From Sequoia sempervirens (Eukaryota; Streptophyta; Pinopsida; Cupressales; Cupressaceae): 64,000 nucleotides of DNA. The translations under genes were made by a program, and so were the position numbers. The stretch covers positions 12,744,821 through 12,808,820 of the forward strand of contig VDFB02000001.1 of the NCBI GenBank assembly GCA_007258455.2, in the 5' to 3' direction. The notes under the pieces were generated by a model. That model searched no databases. It saw only the letters and a program-made list of their open reading frames with translations, and had not been told where the DNA came from. Below are positions 46,821 to 59,029 of the stretch, one piece after another (position 1 is the first letter of the stretch; the number at the start of each line of letters is the position of its first letter).

Positions 46821-47181
46821 CTTCCTTGGCCCAATGGTGTCTTTCCTTTTTTCTTTTTAGCCTTCTCCTTTCCATCTGACACCAAGTCCTTCCACTCCCT
46901 CTCTAGAATCATGGGGGGACACTCGTACTTTTTTTTCTTCTCTAAATGTGACCTATATTGGTCCCTCACATACTTTAAATAGGTGCCAGCTTTCTTAAGA
47001 ACCTTGGTTTGGTTGAATGTTTTATCACCAAAGAGCAGAACTAAATGGTTAATGAGCTCATCTTTTAAATCTTGATTTTGGGCATTCCACCGTGTATGTA
47101 TGGTGGGCCCGAAGAGCTCCAATGTAATATCACTTAGACATTTATAAAAAACATCATTTCTTGCAAAATGATCATGGGATC
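46821..47181 (-). CDS. Transposase-like gene (plant En/Spm Transposase_24-like), main exon
   Basis: The exon encodes FARNDVFYKCLSDITLELF, then HTRWNAQNQDLKDELINHLV, VLKKAGTYLKYVRDQYRSHL, the lysine-rich KKKKYECPPMILEREWKDLV and KEKAKKKKGKTPLGQGR, ending at donor GTATGTG. The pattern of a W-containing segment, a basic stretch, P-P-x-I-x-x-x-x-W and a following G-S-G-G-Y resembles the accessory transposase family of plant CACTA elements. That identification is from memory of the family and uncertain. One TGA lies near the upstream edge. It shares the strand of neighbouring exons and lies 5 kb from a CACTA-like terminus. Confidence 0.5.
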
Positions 47182-47225
47182 AATAGTCTAAAAAGAGCGA
47201 TCAATAAGTAAAATTTCAATTGGAT

Positions 47226-47615
47226 TATATATAATAATAATTAAAACATTTTAAAGTAACTAGGACATTCTCTATCTTTATGGGAACGAAATCCCCGATC
47301 ACCACAAATGTGATTGGAAATGTTCTCGTAATAGTAATACGGGAAGATTTAGGAAATGCTGCTAAAATATCACTAGTACTAGTGGCCTTTGCATTCCCAA
47401 GTACATGTCCTGACATATGTTCTAGCATGTGTTCACTGCCAGAGGGTGCACTAACGGATGCCTGCATGGTATGTGTTGCCGAAATTTCAGATGACAATAT
47501 AGGCATGGATGATGGGGTCAGATGATGTGATGTATGCACAGGAAGATCGGGATGGACACTTGTACAACCCCTACTATTTGGGCAGCACTTGGAGTACCCT
47601 GATCATGGCCAAGAG
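47226..47615 (-). CDS. Transposase-like gene, upstream Ser/Thr-rich exon
   Basis: The minus strand is open through CCPNSRGCTSVHPDLP, VHTSHHLTPSSMPILSS and on to FVVIGDFVPIKIEN. A TTTTTATAG acceptor-like site is near 47640. No domain was recognised. Low complexity suggests a linker region before the transposase-like domain. The splice to the next exon near 47181 is not certain, since no clean donor is visible after IEN. Confidence 0.35.
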
Positions 47616-48289
47616 CATCATGAGGATGCAAAAAATCCTATAAAAACAACACATATTTTAGTTCATGACATAAAAGAGTACAAAATATAAAACCATGAAT
47701 GAACTTATGTTATAATTAAAGACCTCATGACAGCTTACTTGCAAGTTTTATGATCTCTCAGTCAATACTTTAACCCTCTCTCTTATCTTGTCTGTTTGAG
47801 GCACTATGAATAACAACTTAAGGATTTCTTCATTGCATTTTTTTTGGGTCTTCCTTATCATATCAAGAGGGTTTATTGAATAAGCAATGTCATCATCACA
47901 TAATATTGACTACACCTCCCTATGGATGCTCTAACCTATTGTTGGTGCCTTTCCTCGATCAGTTGATTACAACAAGAATATTAAAAACATTATCGAAATT
48001 AACCCAATAAACTTATGAAAACAACATAATAATAAAATATTCTACTTGTATCTAATTTGTACAATTACAATGAGGTAAACCTGTAGGGTAGAAGTGCCTG
48101 AAGATACATCGTGATCTGTGCTCTAGGCTGGAGCCTTCTCCATACGATCAATGTCCCACAATGACAAAAATTAAATATAAAAAAACATTACCAAAATGAA
48201 ACCAATAGACTTATGAAAAAAAAAGAATAAAATGGTATATTGGAGTCATTAATTGGAGGTTGGGTAAAATGGTACATAGTACATACCAC

Positions 48290-48933
48290 CCCCATAGTAA
48301 CTGTGTTTGTAACTAAGCGATTCAAATTGTAATTGATTATCAACTCTTCCCCTGTAGTTATTGATTTTATTGCACATACAAATACACAGTTTCCCTCGCG
48401 TGCCTCGAATATGCAATTGGGTTGCTTATTTGTTGACCCAGGTCATATACTATTTATAAACCTTGCAATATTCCCTGATTATTTTGGCCTTCCATCAATG
48501 TACATAGCCACTCCTTTATTTTGATCCTTATTTTTTAGCTGTATATAATTTTCTGATAGTGCATACCTACACATACTTCATGTATATCAAACCAGTTGCA
48601 TCCAATCTTTGTAACTGTAACAGGGTCTAACATACTCCATCAATTTAGTAACTTTTTCATAACAGACCTTTATGTCTTCCATGCAAAATAGGCCCAAACC
48701 ATGTAATGACGATGGTGCTATGTGATATATCCTCTCATTGACACAAAAATCAGTGTTTCTTGGAGGAAGTTCCTTGGGTTCCGTAGATGTTTGTACCTCA
48801 AGGGCACCTCGACATTGCCTATGCTCTCATCATCATAAGAACATGACCCCCCTTCAACAAGAAAAAATTCCATGCGTTTACAAAATTTTCTTCTAATCTT
48901 TTGACCTCTAGTTGATCTCCCTCTTTTAGACAT
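48290..48933 (-). pseudogene. SET-domain protein remnant (copy B)
   Basis: Same layout as 1323-1969: basic N-terminus from an ATG at 48933, HGLGLFCMEDIK, then GVAMYIDGRPK-stop-SGNIARFINS, KQPNCIFEAREGN, VFVCAIKSITTGEELIINYN. In this copy a 72-codon frame from the ATG stays open, where copy A has a TAA after FLQ. The aspartate of the D-Y-N motif is Asn here and Asp in copy A. It lies on the same strand as, and upstream of, the transposase-like exons, so it may belong to the same mobile element. Confidence 0.6.
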
Positions 48934-49839
48934 ACTACATATCTCACTTTCCTCTTCTCTTCCCGAATTTCCCTCGCTAGGAAGAAAAATATGAAAAATA
49001 CCTATTTGGTGGTACCTACACTCATAAGGATGTTGGATGAAGTTCTTTCATGGTGATGTGATCCTAAGGTGACATTATGATTAATCTATCATTTCATCGC
49101 TAGAATTTCGCAGGTTATAAGGTAATCAAGTCTTGATAGATTGCAAGTTATTGTTACTACCCTCCAAATGTGTCCATCACAAATCAAATCTACTTAACAT
49201 TTTAACTCCCAAACTTTGTAACAAGTGTTAAATGTCACTATGGTCCACCAGTTACACAACCAAGGCCTCAAATGTATTCTCTAATTATAATCAAAGGACT
49301 TTTTCTCTTCATTCAACTAAATAAACTTGAAGGGAAATACCACCAAGTGGTTTATTGGACACCAACATGACTAAAAATAGCAGAAAATTTACATTTAATT
49401 TCCATATGTCTAAGTGGTTAACGGGAAGGGAGTGTGTACTAGGCCTGGTTAAGTCATCATAAGTTTATGCTTTGGAAATTAAAAAAAATTAATCTTAAAT
49501 CTTCCTATGTCTAATTGTTAGGAGAATTTTGGTATGTTTTAAGGTAGGATGATTGATGAAAGAGCCCAAAGACTTGGCTAGGAATTATTCATTTAACCTA
49601 AGGTTTTCTCATAATGCCATCATTGGAAAAGTATGATAAAATTCTTCTATTATGAAGAATTGGTATATGTGCCTCTAGTAATCACTATAAATGTTTGTAA
49701 GGATAAAATGACTAATTGCATCAGGTAGGAGAGAATCAACTTTGAGTTCTTCAAAGATTATATTCCTCTATTCATAATTTTTAAGGGTTGTGTGTGGAGG
49801 AGGTTATCACTACCAAGAAGGGAGGAGACATTTCCTTGT

Positions 49840-51221
49840 GATGGAACTTCAAAATTTTGCTCTTTGTGTTCCATTTTTATCTTACCTTATGTCTCTGGTC
49901 ATCTATGGCGTTTGGGAAAATCCTAAGGTTGGGGTTTTACCTTTGTCTTCATGTAAAACCCTAGTGTTTATCTTATGCCTTGGGTGGGATCTTTTGGGCC
50001 GTTACTTTGTGGAATATCACAAGGCAATCCAATTGGCTAGTGACACATGTGCTTTCTGGCCCGATGCTTTTTGCTCCTTCTTTTTCTATAAGGATTTCGA
50101 GGCCAGAAGTACAGGTTAGCAAGTTAGATATTTTTGGTCGAGTCTTAGATGAAGTTTCGAGCAAATTGTAAAGTCTGTGGTTTTAAGGAAAATCCAATTT
50201 AGGTTTTGAGTCATTCTATAGTAGGTTTTGAATTCATGGGGATTTGATGTTTTATGAAAGTACTGCATTTGAATTGATATGATTAATTCAAACTCACGTC
50301 TCTCCATTGTACAAGCATATCTAAATTTTGAATAAAATGATCAAGGTTTGTTTGGTTCATCTCACTGTTGTGGTGTGTATGATTCTTGTTTTAGCTTTAA
50401 TTCAAGGAATCAATTAAAATGATTGAATGGAATTGTAGGTGGATATGTTATGTATAAGGATTTGATAAGTAGTATTGGGTTAGAATACATATTGATGATA
50501 TTGTAAAGCAATTTTTATCAAGGATCTTATATGTTATGTGTTAAATCTATCATAAACCCTTAGATGCTTATAACTTGACTCTCCAATGGATATATGACAC
50601 TGACTAAGTTGTACTTATTCGTATGGTTCAGTATTTGCTTTACCTAGAGCTTGCTACTTTTTAAATTAAATGTAACTATTCTTGTGAAATGTTGTAGTTA
50701 TCTCATGCTCCAAATAGTTGATATTATTGATAAATAGCCAATTCTATTCAGTATTAACCTATTATGTTGAGCTATTAAATGAGATTATCTGTTGTTGTTA
50801 ATTGTTTATGATGATGGTGAGAGGTTGTAAACCCATTAAGGGATCACCCTCCCAGGTCTTGCAGAGCCCAAAGTGTAGGAGGTCTTTAAAATCATCGTCA
50901 ATTGGTTCAGATCCTTCGAGCTACCCTTTATTGGAATTGGCAATTCCATAGGTAGATTAGAAGATCAACCTGCTTACCATAAAAACAACCAACACCTTGC
51001 ATATGTTTATGGTGGAGGTATTAAAGAAGAATTGCATGCCTATATTTCCATTCATTAGATCTACCTTTGCCTAGCATATACTTGGGCTAAATCTACAATT
51101 GCTTCAGACTCATGCGATGAAGGCTATGTGTGATGAAATCCTAGACCTCAACCAAGATGTGGGTAGATTATGGGAGTTTTTCCAAGACCTGAGGCTGGTC
51201 AATAAAAATGTGAAAGAATAA
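49840..51221 (+). mobile_element. Internally deleted derivative of the unclassified element (copy B)
   Basis: Duplicate of 2877-4274, with the same junction between 5' leader and 3' region and the same small terminal frame at 51117-51221. Small indels distinguish it. Confidence 0.6.
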
Positions 51222-51401
51222 GCTATTTTATTTTTTGTCTTATCTTATACCATTTTATGAGAATGGGGGTGCCAATGTACGAGAAGATCTTTGGAAACTA
51301 GGCATGAAAATTGTAGGTTAAAGAGATTGGGGGTGCCAAACTTACAATACTCATTGCCCCTTGGTTGTCAATTTTCCCTGAGTGCCCTCAACCTTGTCCT
51401 C

Positions 51402-51595
51402 AGTGCTGGTATTGACCTTGTTTTCACTCCTCCAAACACTTCCTCAGTGTTGATATTGACCTTGTTTTCACTCCTCCAAACTCTTCATTAAATACTGGTA
51501 TTGACTTTGTTTTAACTCCAAACTCTTCTCGGCGGCATTGACCTTTGTTTTCACTACTCCAAACTCTTCCTGTTGGTATTGACCTTTCACTTCTC
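51402..51595 (+). repeat. 44-45 bp minisatellite (copy B)
   Basis: Duplicate of 4455-4655. The third to fifth units are shortened (for example TTGGTATTGACC after CTTCC), giving most of the length difference here. Confidence 0.8.
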
Positions 51596-52039
51596 CATTT
51601 AACAAAGCTACAACCGGCTAGGGGTTTTACAATATGTTAATTAAATTGAAAATTTCATTTAAGCATTTAGCTAGGGTTTTAATATTCTACAATATAGTTA
51701 AGTATATATTAGCTATATTTTACATAATAAATAATATAATTATTGAACTTATTATAATAATATATTATATTCTTTAAAAAAATTATTAAATAAGTATAAA
51801 ATTATTATAATTAATAATAAGTATTTTTTTCTATAATACAAAATATAATTAATATAATATATATTTAATATAATAGTAATATATATTAATATGAGAGAGA
51901 GAAACTAAATTTTGATTGGTTGTTTCATGTCAACAATCCAAGGATGGCATGTGTCCTTGGGGAGTTATGCTCAAGGTAGCATGCCATTTGATTAAAGATA
52001 TGATAATTTTCCTTTAAGACCTCTTCAATGTACCCATTG

Positions 52040-52590
52040 CACACTTAAGGAGACAAAGATAAATATAGGGAAGAAAATATAGAGAGAGAGGGAGATAATG
52101 ACAAACATACAAATAGAAATGGAGACAAAGAGATAGAGAGAGGTAGAGAGATAAAGAGATAAGGATGAATAGGTAGAGATATAGGGAGGGTGATTGATAT
52201 ATCTCTCCCTGTCGCTCTCTATATCTCTATATCTCCCACTATCTATGTCGCTCCCTCTTCCCCCCTCTATCTATTGAGCTATCTCTCCCTCTCCCCCATT
52301 TCTCTCTCATTCACTCCATCTCTCCCTCCATCTCTCCTACTCTATATCTCTATCTCTATTTCTCTTTTTATCTCCCTCTCACTCCTCTCTATATCTTTCT
52401 ATCTATATCCCTTTCTCTCCCTCCCCCTCTTTATCTCCCCTCTCTATCTCTCACCATTCTCCCTCCCTATCCCCCTATCCATCGACTCTCTATCTCCACC
52501 TCTTTTCCTTTCTCTTCCCATATATCTCCATCTCTCTTTCTCTTCCCATATATCTCTATCTCTCTCTTCTCTCCCCATCTCATCTCTATC
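52040..52590. repeat. GA-rich arm followed by CT-rich arm (foldback, copy B)
   Basis: Duplicate of 5100-5660. The 158-residue ORF here differs from the 160-residue ORF of the first copy by frame-changing indels, which supports a non-coding origin. Confidence 0.8.
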
Positions 52591-53644
52591 TCCCCATATA
52601 TTAACTAAGAAGCCATGCAAGCATACAATAGTATATGTTGGTAAAACTATAATAGTGTTTTATTAAACTATAAGTAACACTTATCTTTCTAATGTCAAGC
52701 CTTCTTATAAAAATAGTGTTTTATTAAACTATAAGTAGATTATTGTCACAACTCTTCATTCAACATGAAATGCCAAATGTAGCAATTGTTTTGTTGCTTT
52801 TGTCAAGTTTCATTAACCAAGCTATTTACTGGGTTGAATAAAGTTGTGTTATGACCCTTCATCTCATTAAAATAATTAGACAATATTATCGAGATCAAGA
52901 AGGGGAGAAAACTAAACTCCTTCAAAATAGGGGTAGTTTTGGGTTTGTTGGTTTTCTTTGTATACTATATACTTAGTTCCTGTAGGATAAATAAGTCACT
53001 TTAGATCATTTTCTTAGTTGTGTATCCTAACTAACATAGAGTAAGCTTTTTCATTTTAATTGACTACTACATAATAGTTTATGTGTTGAAATAATTGTTT
53101 CCATTCTTAGTAGTTTTTGCTTTGGAATACAAATAATATTTAATTTCATGCCAATATACTTCTTTCATGGAGATATTTGTTTGAAATAAGTGCTTCATAA
53201 CCTATCTAATCAAATCATAATTAACCTATCAAAAAGGAAATAGGAATTTTCTAAAGAAAAGAACACTTGACCCAATCATAAGTGTATGGCCTTCGAAGAA
53301 AGGAGTGATCCACCTTAGCAATAAAAACTACCTAATTTAGACCTGGGTATGTGCAGGATCATGATGGGCCAAAAAGTGGCAACATGAAAAAAGTAGCGTT
53401 TTGAACTCGCAAAAAAATGTGAAAATCCTGAGTTGATTTTTTTTTTGGTTTGGGTGTCAGTACATTGCTCCATAGCAATGCCCAAGCCAAAGTACTACAA
53501 ATCGGATATCCGATTTATTTTGGATATCCAATTCATGTCTAATATATAATTTGAAAAACATTTTAAAATGTAATATAGTGGTGCTATAAATCAGATATCC
53601 AATTTTTGCACACATATACCCAAGAGTAATTAGGAGGTGGAGGG

Positions 53645-56205
53645 TGGAAAGATAGAGAGAGAGGGAGAGAGAGGGAGAGAGGGAAAGGGAGAGAGAGAGA
53701 TAGAGCAAAAGACAAAGAGAGGGGAGAGAGAATTAGGAGGGGGAAGGGAGAGAGAGAGATAGAGAGAGAGGGGGAAATGGAGAGGGAAAATGAGAGAGAG
53801 GGGGGAAAGGGAGAGAGATATATAGAGAAAGAATTAGGAGTGGGAAGGGAGAGGGGAAGAGGGGAAGAAGGGGAGAGGTAGAGAGAGAGAGAGAGAATTA
53901 GGAGGGAAGGAGAGGAAGAGCTTGAGGGTATATAGAAGGTTTAAGGGTTTGGTGGTTGAGGTTTAGGGATAAGGGGTAGGATGAAGAGACTTGAGTAGAG
54001 GGGAGGATCGGGAGAGAGATAAAGGAAGGGAGGTTAGGGGTATAGGGCTCATTATGCTAATGGTTTTAGGTTTAGGGTTTAGGTTGGCGGGGAGAGAGAT
54101 AAAAGGAGTGAGTGAGTGAGAGAGAGACCTAAGAGAGGGAGAGGGGGTAGGATATTGAAGATACTTTAGAGAGAGAGAGGGAAGGAGTAGGAGAGAGATA
54201 GAGGGAGGGAGGGTTAAGGGTAGAAGGTAGATGGTTTAAGGGTTTAGAGTTAAGGGTGGAGGGGAGAGAGATAGAGGAAGTAAGTGAGAGAAAGACCTAA
54301 GAAAGGGAGAAGGGGTAGGAGGGAGAGACTTGAGATAGAGTGAGTGAGAGATAGAGAGGCCTGAGAGAGGGAGTGGTGCTATGAGGGAGAGACTTGAGAG
54401 AGAGAGAGATAAAGGAAGGGAGGGTTAAGGGTAGACGGTAGAGGGTTTAAGTGTTTAGGGTTTTTGGTTAATGAGAGAGAGATAGAGGGAGTGAGTGAGT
54501 GAGAGAGAGACCTAAGAGAGGGAGAGGGGGTAGGATATTGAAGATACTTGAGAGAGAGAGAGAGGGAGGGAGTGGGAGAGAGATAGAGGGAGGGAGGGTT
54601 AAGCATAGAGGGTAGATGGTATAAGGGTTTAGGGTTAAGGGTGGAGGGGAGAGATATAGAGGGAGAAATTGAGTGAGAGAAAGACCTAAGAGAGGAGAAG
54701 GCAGGGAGGGAGAGACTTGAGAAGGAAAGTTAGTGAGTGAGAGAGAGACCCAAGAGAGGGAAATGGTGCCGTGGAGGAGAGACTTGAGAGAGAGAGAGAT
54801 AAAGGAAGGGAGGGTTAAGGGTAGAGAGAGACCTAAGAGAGGGAGAGGGGATAGGATGGAGAGACTTGAGAGAGAGAGAGGAGGGGGGTTAAGGGTAGAG
54901 GGTAGATGGTTTAAGGGTTTAAGGTTTAAGGGTTAAGGGTTTTGGGTTTTGGGGTAAGGGTAGAGGGAAGAGAGATATAAGGTGTGAGTGAGTGAGAGAG
55001 AGACCTAAGAGAGGGAGAGGGGGTAGGAGGGAGATACTTTAGATAGAGTGACTGAGTGACTGAGAGAGATAGAGACCTGAGAGAGGGAGTGGTGCTAGGA
55101 GGGAGAGACTTGATAGAGAGAAAGGGAGGGAGTGGGAGAGAGATAGAGGGAGACAGGGTTAAGGGTAGAGGGTAGAGGGTTTAGTGTTTAAGAGTTAAGG
55201 GTTTAGGGTTTAGGGTTTAAGGGTAAAGGGGAGAGACATAGAGGGAGTGAGTGAGAGAGAGAGTCCCGAGAGAGGGAGAGGGGGTAGGAGGGAGAGACTT
55301 GAGAGAGAGGGTAGAGGGTAGTGGTTAGAGGGTTTAATGGTTTGGGGTTTAAGGGTTAAGGGTTTAGTGTTGCGGGTAGACAGAGAGATAGAGGGAGGGA
55401 GTGGGAGAGAGATAGATAGTAGAGGGTTAAGGGTAGAGGGTAGAAGGTAGAGGGTTAAGGGTAGAGGGGAGGGAGATAAGAGTGAGTGAGAGAGAGAGAC
55501 CTGAGAGAGGGAGAGGGGGTAGGAGGGTGAGACTTGAGAGAGAGAGAGGGAAAGAGGGAGGGAGTGGGGAGAGAGATAAGGGGTAGAGGGTTAAAGGTAG
55601 AGGGTAGAAGGTCTAAATATTAGAGTTTAAGGGTAAGGGTTTAGGTAGAGGGGAGAGAGATAGAGGGAGTGAGAGAGAGAGAGAGAGACACCCAAGAGAG
55701 GAGAGGGGGTAGGAGGAGAGACTTGAGAGAGAGAGAGGGTAGGAGGGTAGAGGGTTTTAATGGTTTAAGGGTTAAGGGTTTAGGGGTGGGTAGAGGGAGA
55801 TAGATAGAGCCATTTAGGGAGAGATAGAGGAGGGAGTGGGAGAGAGATAGAGGTAGAGGGTTAAGGGTAGAGGGTAGAAGGTAGAGGTTAAGGGTAGATG
55901 AGGAGGAGATAAGAGTGAGAGAGAGAGAGAGCACCGAGAGAGGGGAGAGGGGTAGGAGGGTGAGACTCTGAGAGAGAGATGGAAAGAGGGAGGAGTGGAG
56001 AGAGAGATAAGGGTAGAGGGTTAAATGTAGAGGGTAGAGGGTTTAGGAGTTTAAGGGTTAAGGGTTTAGGTGAGGAGAGAGATAGAGGGAGAGAGAGAGA
56101 GACCTAAGAGAGGGAGAGGGGGTAGGAGGGAGAGACTTGAGAGAGAGAGAGGGTAGAGGGTTTAAGGGTTTGGGGTTTAATGGTTAAGGGTTATGGGTAG
56201 TGATG
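53645..56205 (+). repeat. GA-rich / telomere-like complex satellite (copy B)
   Basis: Duplicate of 6710-9285, with GGGTTTAGGGTTTAGGG near 55200 and the same mosaic of GAGAGA, GACCTAAGAGAGG and GGGTAGAGGG phrases. It directly abuts the start of the unclassified element at 56206. Confidence 0.85.
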
Positions 56206-57697
56206 GAACTGATGGAGCTTCAAAGTTTTATCCTACCTTATGTCTCTGGTCATCCATGGTGTTTGGGAAAAGCCTAAAGTTGGGGTTTTACCTTTTTTTC
56301 TTGTAAAACCCTAGTATTATCTTATGCCTTAGGAAGGATCTATTTGGCCATTAGTTTTTGGAAGGTTTTAAAATATCTTAAGTCCCATCGCTTCGTCTAG
56401 GTCTGGCCCCCTTTTGTTTTATCATTTTATTTCTTTCACTTGACTTTATTTCTCCTAAGTTTCGGATGGTCTTGTGCTCCCTTGTTTGAGTGACAACTTA
56501 TGTCATTATTTGTCGTTGGCCTAGTGATGTCCCCTTATTCCTTTAATAAATGTTTTTATTTTGTAGAGGGACAAGTTCGCATGACCATTAATCAATCATC
56601 GTTTGATCTCAGTCATTCCCCGTCATCCCGGAATGACCCCACCACATTGTCTTGGTTGATCGTGATATCACAGGTGGGCACCACGTGTCTCATCTAGTGA
56701 AGCTGAAGGAACGATGGAAATACTCTGGTAAATTAATCCGACTTTGATACATTATGTAGCGGGTTACTAAAGCGTTTATGAGATGCACATGTTTCAAATC
56801 AGTGGAGGTGTTGTGATCTCGGCGAGGAAGATGCTCAATGGTTAACGAAAAAGTTGGCGACTGTGCTAGATGAACTAGATTGCTAATGGTTGAAGATCAA
56901 TGGTTTCCCACCATCGCGTGATCAGAAGTTGCAAGGTCTTTATCTATTTTGATATTGCGGGCAAGCACCACATGGCTTTTGTTGGCAGTGTATAGTATGG
57001 TGTGCCCCTTGTTTCCATGATTGATATTGTGTGATATTGATTTGAAATCAGCCATTCAATGATCTAACTAAGGTGAAGGATTGACGGCTAATATTTGAAC
57101 CTACATCAAATACAAATGGAGCCATTCATGCAGCATGTGAGTGAGCTTTAATGGCAGGCATGACATCTACTACCCTAGTTTGATCAAAATAAAGCAACTA
57201 TTCTTCTACTTTTGGTATCACAAAGCATTCAAAACATCTTTGCAGAGCAATCGTGGAGCTGAGGATGAAGTCACAAGCTATTACAACAAGGATTTGGGTT
57301 TACACAAGCGCAAAGCCGTGAGTTCAATTTTTGTATCTCGTGGTTATTCTAAATTCAAATTTAGGGGAAATTTGTTGTGTGCTTGTCATAGGACTTATTG
57401 ATAATTGTTTTAGGGCTATAGGTTAACTAAATTATGGGAAATTGCAAAGTTTTGTTTTGTAATTTCATATTTTGTTTAGCCCTAGTCTATCTAAGGTTTA
57501 AAATAGCAAGGAATCCCTAGTTTACTAAAGATGGCACTGACAAAGCAACACTTTGGCCAGATTGATTATTTAAGTAGAAACCTATATGATGACTTCTTGG
57601 ATAAATTTCCCTTGTCAACAAATGATAGGAAGAAGGGATTGGTTTTGATGTGAGGAAAAACCCTAGGGGAGGGATTAGTGTAATTCTTCCAACATAG
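56206..57697 (+). mobile_element. Unclassified element, truncated first unit
   Basis: A 1.3 kb leader is followed by an ATG at 57531 and about 50 codons (MALTKQHFGQIDYLSRNLYD, PLSTNDRKKGLVLM). These match the start of the long frame at 59030 and carry stops. The unit ends abruptly at CCAACATAG (57697), where a second unit starts. It is therefore a broken 5' copy placed directly before the fuller copy. Confidence 0.7.
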
Positions 57698-59029
57698 CCT
57701 GATGGAGCTTCAATTTTTCTCCTTGTGTTCCTTTCCTATCATGTCTTATGTTACTAGTCTTTTATGGTGTTGGGAAGATCCTAAGGTTGGGGTTTTATCT
57801 TTGTCTTCATGTTAAACCCTATTATTTATCTTATGCCTTGGGTGGGATCTATTTTGTTGTTACTTTTGGAGGGGTTTTAAAAATAACTTATGCCCCATCG
57901 TTTCATCTAGGCTGGGTCCCCTTGGTCTTATTATTTTAATTCCTTCGCATGATTTTATTTTTCCCTAAGTCTTGGATGGCCCTGTGCTTCATCATTTTAA
58001 AACAACTTATGTTGTTGTTTATCATCTGCCTAGTGATGTCCCCTCATTCTTTTAATAAATGTTTTATTTTGTAGGGGGACAAATTTGTGTGACCATTGAT
58101 CCATTATCATTTGATCTCAGCCACTCCTCGCCATCCCGCGATGACCCCACCACACTACTTTGGTTGATTGCAATATCATGGGCAAACGCCACGTGTCTCA
58201 TCTGGTGAAGCAAAAGGAATAATGAAATACTTTGGTAAATTAATTTGGATTTAATACATTATTTGGTGGGTTACTAAAGCATTTGTGAGATGCACATGTT
58301 TCAAATTAATGGATATGTTATGATCTAAGCGGGGAAGATGCTTGATGGTTAATGGAAAAGCTGGCGACTATATTGAAAGAACAAGATTACCGATGATCAA
58401 GATCTACAGTTGCCTACTATCGTGTGATCGGAAGTTGCAAGGTCTTTACTGATCATGATATCGTGGGTGAACACCATGTGGATTTCCTTGGTAGCGTATG
58501 GTATGGTGGGCCCTTATGGCCATGTGGACGATTGTGTCAGTTGTTTTTAAGGCAACCATTCGATGATCTGATCAAACTAAAGGATCGACAGCTAATATTT
58601 AAATCTGCATCAAATATGATTGGAGTCATTCGTGTAGCACGTGAGTGAGCTTTAATGGTAGATGAGACACTTGTTGGCATGATTTGATTGAAAAAAAAAC
58701 AATTCTACTTTTATTGTATCATAAAGCATTCAAGTATCTTTGTGAAGCAGTCTTGAAGCTGAAGATGAAGTTAAGAATTGCTATAGCAAGAAGTTGGAGT
58801 TTCTACAAACACAAAGCCGTGAGTTAATTTCTATGTCTCCTAGCTATTTTGAACCTAAATTTGGGAAAATTTGTTGTGTGCTTGTCATAGGGCTTGTTGC
58901 TAAATTTTTTAGGGCTATAGGTTAACTGAATTGTGAGAAATTGCAAGGTTTTATTCTGTAATTTCATATTTCTGGTTAGTCCTAGTTGTTTAAAATTTGA
59001 AATTGTAAAGAGGCCCTAGTTTATCTAAG

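Larger units (their letters stand above)
46968..57309 (+). repeat. Large direct duplication, copy B
   Basis: It matches 1-10390 with a net loss of 48 bp. Unlike copy A it is continuous on both sides: leftward into the transposase-like gene and rightward into the unclassified element. It is therefore the better-supported version of this sequence. Confidence 0.95.
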
